Assembly (NCBI GenBank): GCA_020205615.1
Contig: CM035166.1
Coordinates: forward strand, 78,950,679-79,014,678
Reading direction: 5' to 3'
Length of the DNA stretch: 64,000 bases
DNA from: Panax quinquefolius
Lineage: Eukaryota > Streptophyta > Magnoliopsida > Apiales > Araliaceae
A program made the translations under genes and the position numbers. The notes below the pieces were generated by a model. It searched no databases. It was not told the DNA's origin and worked only from the letters and a program-made list of their open reading frames with translations. Shown in pieces: positions 12,218-24,360 of this stretch (position 1 is its first letter; each line of letters opens with the position of its first letter).

Positions 12218-12899
12218 TGTTAACGCCAAGATCTTTCGTCACGTCCCAATCACCTAAAACGTCCTGATCCTGCAACGTAAACACAATAAACACCACAAGC
12301 TTGACGGCGGTTCCGTCGGGGGATAACTCAGGCGTGAGAATCAGTATGTGAATTCACAAGGTTTTCGAAAACGGAGGCTATATCACCTAGTATATTGATA
12401 TCAAGAGATAATTAATTTTCTCCGTGAATATCGATTATAATTGAAGAAGTGTATGAGAGCGTCTTCTCTCTGGTGGAGACTTCCTCGCCAAGTTATACCT
12501 CCTTGCTTGAATTACCGTACACCCACTACTACCCGACACATTCCCTTTACCCGATGGGTTCTGCCATTGTATGTATGTAGTGTATCCATTGCTTTTTGGT
12601 CATTGCTTTTCCACCACCTACGTGGGTTATGATCCCATCCACATTAATGCATGGCGTGTTCTTTAGTCAACCGACATGCTTTTTTCATCATTACTGGTCA
12701 AAGATTATAGATATTTAAAATGCCTAAATGATTGATCCATTGACCAATCTTGCCTCTTATAAGTTTGAAATGAAAATAATATGATGATTGGGCTTAATGA
12801 TTTTCATAATTCAATAATAGAGGCCCAATAGAATAAAAATAATAAAAATAATAAGCCCAATATATTTGGCCCAAAGGGATAAAATATCACGACCCAACA
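12218..12899 (-). repeat. 3' LTR of Tat element
   Basis: 682 bp; on the minus strand TGTTGGGTCGTGATA to GGCGTTAACA. It is alignable over its full length with 22620-23298. A TATA-like CTTATAAGAGG lies near plus 12755. The 63-aa ORF at 12441-12632 is chance. Confidence 0.95.
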
Positions 12900-12912
12900 T
12901 TGCCCCCTAGTT
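12900..12912 (-). other. Polypurine tract of Tat element
   Basis: On the minus strand AACTAGGGGGCAA directly before the 3' LTR start TGTTGGG. This is the expected place and composition for plus-strand priming of reverse transcription. Confidence 0.8.
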
Positions 12913-13166
12913 TTTTGTTGAACAGAATGTTTAATAGAAAACTATAAACAATCCATGATATTTTACTGAGAATCAATAAATGACAAGATGTAATTAAAAA
13001 CGTACCCATTTATTGTCCATGAAATGAAATGAAAGGAAGTTAAGGGCCCAATTCAGAAAGACTCTATCCATTAAGTACCAGGACCCGAAACCGGACGCTT
13101 CTCATTCAAATTCCAAATTATTACTAGCATTTAATGCACCCGTCTTGAACACTGTGTAACCGTCAG

Positions 13167-13174
13167 TATAAAAG
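13167..13174 (+). promoter_or_regulatory. TATA box for the antisense ORF
   Basis: TATAAAAG about 100 bp before the ATG at 13270, followed by a CT-rich leader (TCTCTCTCTCTCTG, about 13240). It suggests that the antisense ORF has its own RNA polymerase II promoter, facing away from the 3' LTR. Confidence 0.6.
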
Positions 13175-13269
13175 GATAACTTTACCAAATTTGACAGTTT
13201 TACCTGTTCATTTGAAATTCGAGCGCCTTCTAAAATTTCTGATCTCTCTCTCTCTGCAAATCGTTACAA

Positions 13270-15722
13270 ATGGCTTCTCAAAACCCTGATCAAAGTTCTC
13301 CCATACTTGTAACACCCATCACTGTGGTTCCACCAAACCCTAATCTTCATGAGGGGACTTCAGGTACGAATCCCAAACAAAAAACCCAGAAAACCCCCTC
13401 TGACTATTATAGGAGTACAGAGCGATTCTCGCATGCCAATACTCCTTCTATCATAACTGAAGCTGAACTGAAGAGGGTTCGAACTCGGTTCCACATCCCA
13501 GATACTCATGCTGTCAGGGTACCTCGTTCTGGAGAGAAGATGTATCAATGGCACAAGGATGGATCATTGTTCGGTGACTTTACCGGGAGAAGGGGTTCGT
13601 TTCCCTCTTCACGTCTTCATAGTGACCCTACTGGGGTTTTTGGGTGTAGGATTTTCACAACTGGTGCCGAACTCCTACATCCACATTCTGGCCTTCGTGG
13701 CCTTCTGCCATGAATTGGGCGTCGAGCCCTCCTTGGACTTCTTCTTCACTGTCTACAAGATAGTTCAATCCAGGAGAAGGGGTTCAAGGCCCTCAAAGAA
13801 ACATTCTCCAAGTCCGGAGAAAAATTTGACAGACGTCATTTGGTGAACACCCTTCAAGCAATAGGGGATGGCACGAGAAATGGTTCTTCGTCAAAGGCCA
13901 CGAAATCTCTTCTCTTCCGAATCGGGCAACCGGACGAAAAAATATCTCACGACTTGGAGATGTTTCAAGAACGAGAAGTGGAGATGATGGAGCTATTTGA
14001 CAACTTCCCAAGGAGGGTGGAAATACGGACTCCTCTCAAGCGAGCATGGTTATATGACCATAAACGTAAGTACCAGCTTATTTCATATATATGTATATTT
14101 TTTGAAAATATTCCATAAAATATAATTATAACATGGAATTGTTTGATTTGGCAAGATCTTTGATCGAATGAGAGCTCTGTAGAAATAAAAGAACTTGAAG
14201 ATTTCTTGTCTGGGAAGTCTTCGGAAGCAATTGAGGCTACACCCACCGAAGCTACCCCCGAAGTATATCCAACACCAGAAATTCATACGGATGAATTTCA
14301 AACAGAGGAAACAGAGGCCGAAGAGGTTCTCATACCAGAAGAGACCCTTCACCCTCGACAAAAGAGGAGAGCTACCAGAAAACCAAGGTCAGTCCCTCTA
14401 GTAAATCCTCCCGAACCCACACCAGAAACAGAACCAACCCCCAAAACCATTCCTCGATCAGGCGGCTTACTTGATCGTCCTGATCGAAGGAGTATACTTA
14501 GGACCAAAAAACTAAAAACAAAAATAACCCCATTAACCGCCGAAGAGCTCAGGGTTCCTCAGTCTTCGGTCATTCCTCCCTTCGTGCCCCCTGTAGAAAT
14601 ACAGATCGAAGAGGATGGTGACCAGGACGAAGGGATTCCGACGTTATCCAGGAAGAGGAAACGTACCCCTGAGAGTCATCCAAGTTCTGCATCCGCTTCA
14701 ACACCCAAAGAACCTACTTCAAACAAATCTCCCGTAATCGAAACCATTCACGCAGACCCTACACCTCCTGAACAGCCCACTCTTTCCCCTGAAAGGCCGA
14801 GACCCTCTCCCGAACGGCCTGGTCCTTCAGGTCAAGGTTATCATGCCGAAGCTGTGGGATCTCCGACCTTATGGCCCAGGTTCAACGCCAACTTTCCTTT
14901 CGACCTCTTTGGAGCTTTCGTTCGACACACTGACGACCACCGATTCAGTGATCACACGGACGGAAATCTTCTCGACGAGGGTATGAGTTATTTGGCCAAG
15001 GTAAATAACAATCACTCCTTCCTCTACATTTCTATTTTCCTTCGAGCATTTTATACGTTTAACTTGATTGTCTTGAAAATATGCAGGCTAATGCTGTCTT
15101 CGGACGACTGCGTCCGAGACACATAAATGGAGAGGCCGAGGAAGATTTCATGCGCCAAGAGATAAACATGCTGAAATCGACCTTGGATCGAGAAAGAGCT
15201 GGTCAAGAAGATGCTTTTCATACCATCAATGGTCTTCAAATAGAATTGGATCGAGCCAAGATGGATTTGAAGACATCTGATGACGAACTAAGGGCTACAA
15301 GAGATGAGTTGGCTACGTCCGAAGCCAGCCAACAAAATCTGACCAACCTGAATGCTGGCTTGGTTGAAGAGAACTTACTTCTGAAGGCGAAAAATGAGGA
15401 GTTCTCTTCAGCCAACCGAAGCCTAGTCCTACAACTTGGTGAAGCTGAGACGAAAATTCAGGATGAAGCTCGAAGGCATAAGGCCAAGCGTCACAAGCTT
15501 CGCCATAAGATAAAGGACCTTGAGGGACGAGGCCCTGTTCTGACTGAAGAGCTTCGGAAGCAGATTCAGGCAGAGTATAGGGACTCGGATGAAATTAATG
15601 TCGAGATCATGAAGGTCTATTCGGAGGGATATGAGGACTGTCGGGAACGAGGGAAAGAGAAGCTATCAGCTGCTCAGTTGGACCCGGCACTGCTCAATTC
15701 CGATGATGAAGGCGGTGCCTGA
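13270..15722 (+). pseudogene. Antisense ORF of Tat element (gypsy-type Transposase_28-like protein), three exons
   Basis: Opposite in strand to gag-pol. Exon 1 is 13270-14065, intron 1 14066-14182 (GTAAGT...AG), exon 2 14183-15000, intron 2 15001-15086 (GTAAAT...GCAG), exon 3 15087-15722. Exon 1 carries a segment such as RFPLHVFIVTLLGFLGVGF and FCHELGVEPSLDFFF, which I recognise as the 'putative gypsy type transposon' domain (Pfam Transposase_28). Exon 2 is rich in Pro, Glu and Thr with basic patches (KRKR). Exon 3 is a long acidic and basic coiled coil. The conserved segments of exon 1 lie in different frames: changes are needed near 13590, 13775 and around 13865-13950, so the copy is broken or the sequence has indels. 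Such antisense ORFs are known in Tat elements, but their role is not established. Introns phase 1 and phase 0 keep the frame. Confidence 0.8.
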
Positions 15723-16110
15723 ATATATATCATGTTTTTGATTCTATGTAAATATTTAACTTTTTATGTTCATGTAATTAATCGACTTAAATGAAATGAA
15801 CATTTTATGCTTATTGATAAATCTTTAACTGTCTTGAATATAACTTCTGTCCCGATCAGTTTCTTGTCAATAATTTAGTATCAATAAGATGAACTATTGA
15901 ATTAGATATGGCATATAACAGTTAACTCATGCAATGAAGTGAGTTGAATTTTACGGACAGGATTCAAGTTAACTGAACTAATGAACTGAACTCAACACTT
16001 AAACAAAATAAATAACTTATACTCATCGGTATCGAAGAGTGAGATCAATCATACGTGAAGTAAATTTGGGACGACAAGCAGATAAGTACCAAGACATAAG
16101 GATTAATAAC
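15723..16110. other. Spacer between antisense ORF and tandem array
   Basis: AT-rich, with no ORF. It probably holds the 3' UTR of the antisense transcript; no clear AATAAA signal was seen. Confidence 0.4.
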
Positions 16111-16594
16111 GACCATTGACTTACCACCCTGATAAGATCAATATAGGACCAAAAGGACCTGGGGCTACCATCGAATGGCCAGCGAGTCCTACCATACCTC
16201 CTTACACCATAGTGACCATCGGACCAATAGTGACCATTGACTTACCACCCTGATAAGATCAATATAGGACCAAAAGGACCTGGGGCTACCATCGAATGGC
16301 CAGCGAGTCCTACCATACCTCCTTACACCATAGTGACCATCGGACCAATAGTGACCATTGACTTACCACCCTGATAAGATCAATATAGGACCAAAAGGAC
16401 CCTGGGCTACCATCGAATGGCCAGCGAGTCCTACCATACCTCCTTACACCATAGTGACCATCGGACCAATAGTGACCATTGACTTACCACCCTGATAAGA
16501 TCAATATAGGACCAAAAGGACCTGGGGCTACCATCGAATGGCCAGCGAGTCCTACCATACCTCCTTACACCATAGTGACCATCGGACCAATAAG
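16111..16594 (-). repeat. Tandem array, 4 x 121 bp, in the Tat 3' untranslated region
   Basis: Units start GACCATTGACTTACCACC at 16111, 16232, 16353 and 16474, an exact 121-bp period. The copies are nearly identical; the third has CCCTGGG where the others have CCTGGGG. It lies between the end of the integrase and the antisense ORF. Tandem arrays at this place are known in Tat/Ogre elements and can seed satellite DNA. The 106-aa ORF on the minus strand (16431-16751) is a product of the repeat. Confidence 0.95.
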
Positions 16595-16689
16595 ACCAGT
16601 GATAATTTGTGAAAAAGTGATCTTTTATTGATATCAAACAGTTGTGTACAGACTTCCGATAAACTGACTTAAACTTCATTGAAAATACT

Positions 16690-19600
16690 TCCGAAGCCTG
16701 CCAGCCAAAGCCTGCCAGCATGCCAAGTATTCTTGATCTCGGAACCGTCAAGTGCCTTTAATCGATAAAGCACGGCTTTCAGACTTGATCACTTCATATG
16801 GCCCTTCCCAATTTAAGCATTAGCTTTCCGTGTTTTGAGGTGTAGAAGCTTCGGCTTCTCTGAGAACGAAGTCTCCCACTTCGAATCTACGAAGTTTGAC
16901 GCCCTTGTTATAATGTTTGGCCACTCTTCGTTGATAAGCAGCCAATTTGATTAAAGCTCCCTCTCTGACTTCGTCTAGCAGGTCCAAGTTAGCCTTCAGT
17001 CCTTCATCATTGTAGATTTCTTTGAATTGACTTCACCAAGACTTGGAGATCCGATCTCGATTTGGGACTAAGGCATCGCATACCATAGGCCAATCGAAGG
17101 GCGAATCCTCGTAGTAGTCCTCGGCGTAGTTTCGGTATGCCCACAAAGACGCCAAAGAATTCTTCCGCCATCTCCCCTTAGCTTCATCCAATCTACGCTT
17201 TATTCCATTCGCCAGTCATCTCGTTGGTCACCTCAACTTGCCCATTCGACCGTGGATGAGCCACGAAGTCTTCTTGTCTTTGAATCCCCAAATCGCTCAA
17301 AAATTCTTCAAATTTTGAACCCACGAATCTGGCGCCCATTGTCCGATATCAATACCTTAGGGATCCCGGTTAAACACCACAGACTCTTTTAAAACTTTAA
17401 GCACTTCGCTCACATTATCGATCAAGTGGTTTCGCCTTCTACCCACTTAGTCATATAATCAATAAGAACTATGACGAAGCTAACGACCTTTAGCTTTAGG
17501 TAACTGGTCCCAATATATCCACCCCCAGATGACAAATGAAGGGTATAGGAGATAGAATCGAGTATAACTCTTGGAAGGTGGGACGATGGGACCGGACTAT
17601 CGAAATGGCATTTTCACATTTCTTGACGTATCAGAGCTTCTTCTTTGAAAATTGTCACCAATAGTAACCTTGTCGAAGTACTTTATGTGCCAAAGACTTG
17701 GCAAACCATATGATCACCGCATAAATCCTTCATGAACTTCCCAAGAGCATACTCATTTCGGACGGAACCAAACATTTCAATAATGGTGAGAAAATGCCAA
17801 TCGATAAAGATCCCCATCAATAAGATGAAGTTAGTACTCTTGTACTTGATCTTCTTTGCCAAAGATCTCGATCCGGAAGGAAGGACGCCATCCGCCAAAT
17901 ACTCAATGTGGGGTCATCCAACATTTGTTCATTTCGATGCACATCATCGTTTCATCGTTGAACACTTTCGGTTCTTTCGCAAAATTTCCAAATACACCGA
18001 TCCATGAAAGACATCTGCATCCGTAGTGGCCAATTTTGACAAAGCATCAGCAGTAGAATTGTCGTTGCGCTCTATACCCTGAAACTCGTATGAAGCAAAA
18101 AATTGAAGTTGGTTTCTTAACTCCGCCAAATATTTGATCATTTGGGTCCCCCGAGCTTCATAATCTCCCGACAGCTGTTTAACGACCAACTGAGAATCAC
18201 TATAGATAATCAACTGTTGGACTTCGAGACTTTTCGCTAATCGGACACCGCTAACATCGCTTCGTTTTACTTCAAATTTCATTATTCGTTGCTTTAAACC
18301 CGAATCGATGGGCTTCTTGAACCTTAAATCCTCCGGACTTATTAGAATAATTCTCGCCCACTAATGATCATTGTAGAGGATCCATCTGCATACAACGTCC
18401 ACACCTTCTGACCCTGCTGAATAACGGCCACTGATCGATCAGAAGATTCAGCTTCCGGTAACTTCGCATCGGCTTCGGTGAAAGAGCATTCTACCATGAA
18501 GTCAGCAAGGGCTTGGCCTTTAATGGCAGTTCGGGGATGATATTCGATAAAAAACTGGGACAACTCCATAGTCCATGCTGCTAGTCTACCCGAGACCTCC
18601 GGCTTGCCCATCACTTTCTTTAATGGTCGATCCGTAGGCGACCGAGAGAGTCGACCTTGAAAATACTGCCGAAGCTTTTACTAGCAATTATTAAAGCAAA
18701 AGCAAATTTCTCAATGTTAGGATACCTGGTTTCAGCATCTCGTAGGACATGGCTGACGTAATAGACCGGATGTTGCTTCCCACTGATCTCCCGAATCAAA
18801 ACTGCTCCAACTGCTAAGGAACTCGCCGCCGGTACAAATATAAAGTTTCATTGGGACAGTTTGACCAATAAAGGAGCCGAAGACAGATACGTCTTTATAC
18901 TTTGGAAAGCGTCTTCACACGCGGAAGTCCACTGGAATGTCTTCGCATTCTTTGGTCCCTTCAATGTGTCAAAGAAAGGAAGACATCTCTCTGCAGATCT
19001 GGCGACGAACCTCCTTAAAGCCATGAATCCTACCAATCCGATGTTGAACGTCCTTGAACGATCGAGGAGTTTTCATGTCGAGGATGGCCTCGAATCTTTT
19101 CTCGGATTGGCTTCGATGCCCTTCGGTCGACGAGATAACCCGTAAATTTTCCAAAGACCAAGGCCGAAAGTACATTTGGTCGGATTAAGTCGCAGTTGTC
19201 GATGGCGAATAGTTTGAAAGCTCTCCTCTAGATCGTCCAAATGTTTCTGAATTTGCATACTCTTCACAATCATATCATCTACATAAACCTCCATATTCCT
19301 CCCCAGCTGTCTATTGAATATGAAGTTCATCATCCTCTGATAAGTAGCTCCAGCATTAATGAGGCCAAAGGTCATTTTTTTGTACGCATACAACCAAATC
19401 TGTGTAATGAATCTTGTTTTTGGAATGTCTTCTTCATGACATGGATATTTGATGATAACTGAAAAAGCATCCATAAAACTTAATAATGCATACCCCAAGT
19501 GGCATCGATGAGTCGATCGATGTGGGGGCAGAGGATAAAGTCCTTCTGGACGAAGCTTTGTTGAGGTCGGTGTAGTCGATGCAAACCCGCCACTTTCCAT

Positions 19601-20520
19601 TATGCTTCTGCACCAATACTACATTTGCTATCCATTCCGGGTAATCAATCTCGTAGATGAAGTCAGCAGCCAGCAATTTTGCAACCTCTTCATCGATGAT
19701 CTTTTAACGTTCTGGAGCAAATATCCGCCTTTTCTGACGAACTGGCTTCTTCGAAGGATCTATCTCTAGTTTATGCTCAGCAACCTTCCGACTAACTCCA
19801 GGCATGTCTTGTGGTTCCCATGCAAAAATATCGACATAGCATCATAAAAGTTCCATAAGATTCGTCCGAAGAGGTTCTGGCAAACCCGAACCAATCCTCA
19901 CTGTCTTATCCGGCTTTCCGACAACCAATTCAATCTCCTCCGTCCCCCCAGCGGGGACTACCAAGGGTTCTGAGCTACTCTCGGTGAAGGGTTCAATTTC
20001 AATTGCCATCATCTTTCTTTGTTTACTGACCCCCATTCCGGATGAAATGATGTAATTCGATAACATCTCGGGCCAGATCCAAGTCACCCATCACCCTCCT
20101 ACTCCATGTCTTTGTGGGGAACTTGATTTTGAAATGTGGGATGGAAGTTCTGACTCAAGAGTCAACGTAGGTCTTCCCAAAATGGCGTTGTATCTTAGAA
20201 TCCACATGCACAACATAAAATTTACAAGTTATCTCCACTTGTTGAGTAGTCTGTCAAGATGATGACGGGGAAGTTCAATAGTGCTCGCCACTTTCGATGG
20301 ATCGTTCTTTGAAACCATATAGAGGAGCCTCCTGTCCGACCTCCATTTTGTGCTCATCGAGATGCATTCTCTGATAAGCATGGGCATAAAGAATGTCCAC
20401 CGAAGATCCGTTGTCTATCATCATGCGTTTCACATCCACTGAGCCCACTTGTGCTGTGATCACCAATGCTCCTTCATGTGGTTCAATGGGCTCCGAAGGA
20501 TAATCCGCATCCGTAAATGA
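16690..20520 (-). pseudogene. Tat pol: protease, RT, RNase H, second RNase H, integrase
   Basis: The polyprotein that copies and integrates the element, read on the minus strand. Protease: MMIDNGSSVDILY with the D-N-G-S-S active site at 20401-20415. RT: HNGKWRVCIDYTDLNKA near 19590-19650, FGLINAGATYQRMM, and the catalytic YVDD at 19274-19285. First RNase H and connection: FQWTSACEDAF near 18920 and a TIKGQALADF-like TAIKGQALADF near 18510. Second RNase H: TLYADGSS near 18385, IYSDSQLVVKQL near 18190 and STADALSKLA near 18040, so the key acidic residues are visible. Integrase: a core with IDYMTKWVE near 17450 and a C-terminal WEGPYEVIKSESRAL near 16770-16815. Stops and frameshifts break it into many short frames, so it is not active as written. 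Confidence 0.88.
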
Positions 20521-20639
20521 AATAACAGTTCATGGGAATGGCCTGTCAACCTTCAAAGTAGCATCTGTTACTGACATAACTGAATCAAGATAAGACCTCC
20601 TCTTCTTCCCTACTAATTTCCCAACAGACCCACCAGTTA

Positions 20640-22563
20640 TTACATCAACGACTTGCCTTGGCGGTGGTGGAGCATTTTGAACAAAGCGGTATTGAGGCTG
20701 TTTGAGCAGACGATTGATAACTCGCTTGATTTTGACGGTCTCTTTCGACCACATATTGAATCAAGAAGCCACTTTTAATCTTGTTTTCTACAAAATCCTT
20801 TAAATTACAACATTCATTAGTGTCATGACCCAGCAATTTTGATGATAACCACAATATTTACGAGGGTTGCCATGTCCCGCTTTTGTAATTATCACGAGGT
20901 GGTTCAAAGAAAGGCTGGTTTCGGATCTGATCCAAAATTATCGACCTCTCTGTATTCAACTGGGTGTAAATTTTATTAACCTTCGGGGTAGGAACAGTGC
21001 ACGATCACGCTTTGTCGCCACGAGTTATTGTACTTCTTCGAACTACCTTCTTCCCTTTGGTTGTAACCTCCCCCTCTTCTCTGATCAACATCAGTCTTGG
21101 GAACCTCTACCTCCTTTAATTGGCTCAAAGAAGGGTTCTTCAGACTGTTCATAGCCTCTTCCACAACAATATAGCCCTCTGCCTTGTCGAAGGCTTCTGC
21201 TAGGCTCTTCGGATGGTGAAACATCAATTTCTTTACCAATTTCTCCGATTTAACCAGATCCAGCCATTCCATTCTGGAATAATCCAACAGCTTGGAGATC
21301 ATTAAGATCGGACACCGTCCACCGCTTCCCTAAACCTCTTTACATATTGGCCTAAAGATTCATTGGTGAAGAACTGGGACTTGTCTTAAAGAGCTCAGAA
21401 GCTTTCCCCTTCTTCGGTTACTTCCAAAACGGGCATGGAACTTATCACAAAGTTCAGTCCACGAGGAGATAGAATCCGATGGTAAAGTCCCCATCCATTG
21501 TCTGGCGTCTTTTCTCAAAGTAGTGACAAAAGTGTGACATTTAGCAGCATCAGTAAAGTCATAGTAATCCATCAGTCGGTCAAACGCCTGACTATGGTCA
21601 TAAGGATCTCCTGACCCATCATAGCTTTCCATGCGAGGTAACTTTTTGGTAGCATCTGCTTTCTCCCGGAGAATATCAGAGGAAAAGGGGGACGCCTTCT
21701 TACCAGAAGTATCTTTCACCTGTTGTACCTCAGCCAATTGTTTCCGGAGTTCTTTCAACTCTCTTACCAGAAAATCAACACCTTCGGGTTGTGATGAGAT
21801 CTCCTTCGGCTGGCGACTTAGGTTTTGGAATGGATCGACCCTTCCCTGCCGATCTTACTACCCTTACGGGACTTCTTGATTTAATAGGTCGTAAAATTTC
21901 ATCCTCATGATGAGAACGATTGTGACGGTATTCTCCCCTTCGGGTTTCTGACATAATTTCTCTCGACCTGCTTCTTCGTCTTTCATCATTGTAATGAATT
22001 GATCTAACGACTGTCAGTGCCTTCTTCGAGGCCGAAGGCGTTCTGCTCCTCGATTTCCTCCTACTACGAGAATGATCCCTGGACACATGCATAGAATGTT
22101 CCGGCTCCTTACCCTTCCGACGGGGTACTTCCTTATGCCTACTTTGTCCTTCGGAATGAATATGGCTAGATGCTTCGTCTCTCAACTCATTCACCCGAAG
22201 CATTTGTTCGGCTATATCTTCCCTCTGTCTTAACAGAACCTCCAAAGCCTTATCCGCTTCGTCCGCCATCCTCGCCAACTTGGTAGCTCGGTTTTCTTGA
22301 CCACTTCGGCAATGAGTCCTGGTTGGCGAACCGCCTACCCGTTCCGGATTGGGATCACGCCCCTTATCAGCGTTGAAGACTAACTTCCGTCTGGCTCCAC
22401 CATGGATCTTCGGACGAAGTTCTTCTGAATTGTTCTTAGAAGCCGTGCTCTCACGAGCACTTTTAGTAGGACCCAAGCGATCCTTTACTGAAATACGAGG
22501 CAGTGATGAACTAATGTACCATCGCCGCGCCTTCCTAGGTGTTCCATCTCTACTCCTCATCAT
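20640..22563 (-). pseudogene. Tat gag
   Basis: The structural protein that packages element RNA. The likely start is the ATG at 22563, downstream of the PBS; the longer frame runs back into the LTR and is not used. The N-terminal part is basic and Arg/Ser-rich (RSRRKSRSRTPS near 22050). The Retrotrans_gag domain is at about 21660-21380 (YDGSGDPYDH, FVTTLRKDARQWMGTLP, FHARFGSNRR). A further segment is at 21302-20976. A GHDTNEC-type zinc-binding region lies near 20830. The frame is lost between 21775 and 21758, near 21330 and near 20900. Confidence 0.85.
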
Positions 22564-22601
22564 CTTTCGAAGCAAATTTAAACAATTGTGATTGAAAAGA
22601 G

Positions 22602-22618
22602 CCCTCCTTCTAGCGCCA
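22602..22618 (-). other. Primer-binding site of Tat element
   Basis: On the minus strand TGGCGCTAGAAGGAGGG, one base after the 5' LTR. TGGCGC starts are usual in Tat elements. The tRNA used cannot be named without comparison with the tRNA set of this genome. Confidence 0.75.
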
Positions 22619-22619
22619 A

Positions 22620-23298
22620 TGTTAACGCCAAGATCTTTCGTCACGTCCCAATCACCTAAAACGTCCTGATCCTGCAACGTAAACACAATAAACACCACAA
22701 GCTTCGATTTACGGTTCCGTCGGGGGATAGCTCAGGCGTGAGAATCAGTATGTGAATTCACAAGGTTTTCGAAAACGGAGGCTATATCACCTAGTATATT
22801 GATATCAAGAGATAATTAATTTTCTCCGTGAATATCTGATTATAATTGAAGAAGTGTATGAGAACGTACCTCCTGGTGGAGACTTCCTTGCCAAGTTATA
22901 CCCTCCTTGCCTGAATTACCGTGCCACCCACTACTACCTGACACATTCCCCTTTACCCGATGGGTTCTGCCGACTGTATGTAGTGTATCCATTGCTTTTT
23001 GGTCACTGTTTTCCACCGCCGGCCGGTTATGATCCCATCCACATTAATGCATGGCAGGTTCTTTAGTCAACCGACATGCTTTTTCATCATTACAGGTCAA
23101 AGATTATAGATATTTAAAATGTCTAAATGATTGATCCATCGATTCAATCTTGGCCTTATAAGTTTGAAATGAAAATAATATGATGATTGGGCTTAATGAT
23201 TTTCATAATTCAATAATAGAGGCCCAATAGAATAAAAATAATAAAAATAATAAGCCCAATATATTTGGCCCAAAGGGATAAAATATCACGACCCAACA
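22620..23298 (-). repeat. 5' LTR of Tat element
   Basis: 679 bp, same ends as 12218-12899. It differs from the other LTR mostly by small indels and a few clustered changes. Confidence 0.95.
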
Positions 23299-23303
23299 CC
23301 CTC
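23299..23303. repeat. TSD CCCTC, right copy, of Tat element
   Basis: Identical to 12213-12217. Confidence 0.95.
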
Positions 23304-23708
23304 AAATATAAACTCCCTTCATTCTATGATATAAGATTATTCTTGACTTTTTAAAGTAAACTTGCGATATTTTTAAACTCAGAATGACATAATTTTTTTT
23401 AATTTTAATAGATACAATGATGAATATTGTGAAGTATAAATACTAATCATTGTAAGATTTATTGTTACATAATTTTTAAGAAATCATGCATCTCAACTCA
23501 ATTTGAGTTTTAAAATATTTTAAATTGAATTTTTAAAATTAATAATAATCTTATATTTTAGAACCTAACAATAATGAATTTTAAGATCTAATTATTTAAT
23601 GTGAGATTATGAATCTTAACAATCTATAGAGGATTAGTGAAAAGAAGAAAATTAAAAGTTGAATATATTAGTTCATTACTCTTACAAATATATATATATT
23701 AAAAATGG
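23304..23708. other. Intergenic, no gene seen
   Basis: AT-rich, stops in all frames, with no repeat structure apart from a short (TA)n run near 23690. Confidence 0.5.
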
Positions 23709-23957
23709 TACTCTCTCCGTCTTCAAAATAATGACGCAAGAAATTAACAAATATGTAAAGTATAGAAATGAGAATAATTTTTTTTAAATTTATCTTTACT
23801 GGTCCCATACACTTATAAAAAGTGATGAATACTTATTTTTATATATTAATAGATCTCATTAAATAATATATTTATTCTCTATTTTATATATCTTTAGTCA
23901 TTCTTTTAAAAATAAAAAAATTATATATTTAATCACCTTTCGAGGACGTAGGGAGTA
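23709..23957. mobile_element. Stowaway-like MITE, 249 bp
   Basis: The left end reads TACTCTCTCCGTCTTC and the right end GAGGACGTAGGGAGTA, giving an inverted terminal repeat of the plant Stowaway type (Tc1/mariner). A TA lies at each border. The inside is AT-rich and non-coding. Confidence 0.8.
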
Positions 23958-24360
23958 AATGATTAATTGGCAAAAGATTAGGTCATGAAATTTAAGCAAT
24001 TGCACGCATAGAATATTGGAAATCCTACGTGCCCCACATTTGCAAAAGTTGGTCTAGCACTTAAAAATTAATTGCCACGAAGATAACAATATAGCTGACG
24101 TGGATGGTGGAACTTGACCTTTACAGAATTCCAATAACTCGACATGCAAGGCTATAGAAATTTCATGCAATTGCACCAAAGTTTTGTACGTGTTAATAAC
24201 CTAGTAGCTGGTGGTTAAATTAATTTTATTTCATAATTTCACGTCCAATGGGGCGTCGCTACGTGTCCTTTGTTTGCCTAAAATAACTAAAATTTTGTGC
24301 CTCTTTCCCATTATTTATTTCTAATTCTTGTCGGATTTTTATTTTTTAATTATATAGTAG
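23958..24360. other. Intergenic, no gene seen
   Basis: No ORF or RNA gene can be supported. GC content is a little higher near 24010-24130. Confidence 0.5.

Larger units (their letters stand above)
12218..23298 (-). mobile_element. Complete Ty3/gypsy element, Tat lineage, 11.1 kb
   Basis: An LTR retrotransposon on the minus strand with two LTRs of about 680 bp, perfect TSD CCCTC, PBS, PPT, gag and pol, plus an antisense ORF between pol and the 3' LTR. In minus order: LTR, PBS, gag, protease, RT, RNase H, a second RNase H, integrase, tandem array, antisense ORF, PPT, LTR. A second (archaeal-type) RNase H and an extra ORF are known marks of the Tat lineage (Ogre, Grande, Retand, RIRE2-like). 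By eye the LTRs differ at roughly 5% of positions, with clusters near 12305/22705 and 12462/22862, so insertion was not very recent. All coding parts have frameshifts or stops. In an assembly with uncorrected indels some of these could be errors. Confidence 0.93.

Noticed and set aside
16431..16751. 106-aa ORF on the minus strand
   Set aside because: It is produced by the 121-bp tandem array and shows the repeat twice.
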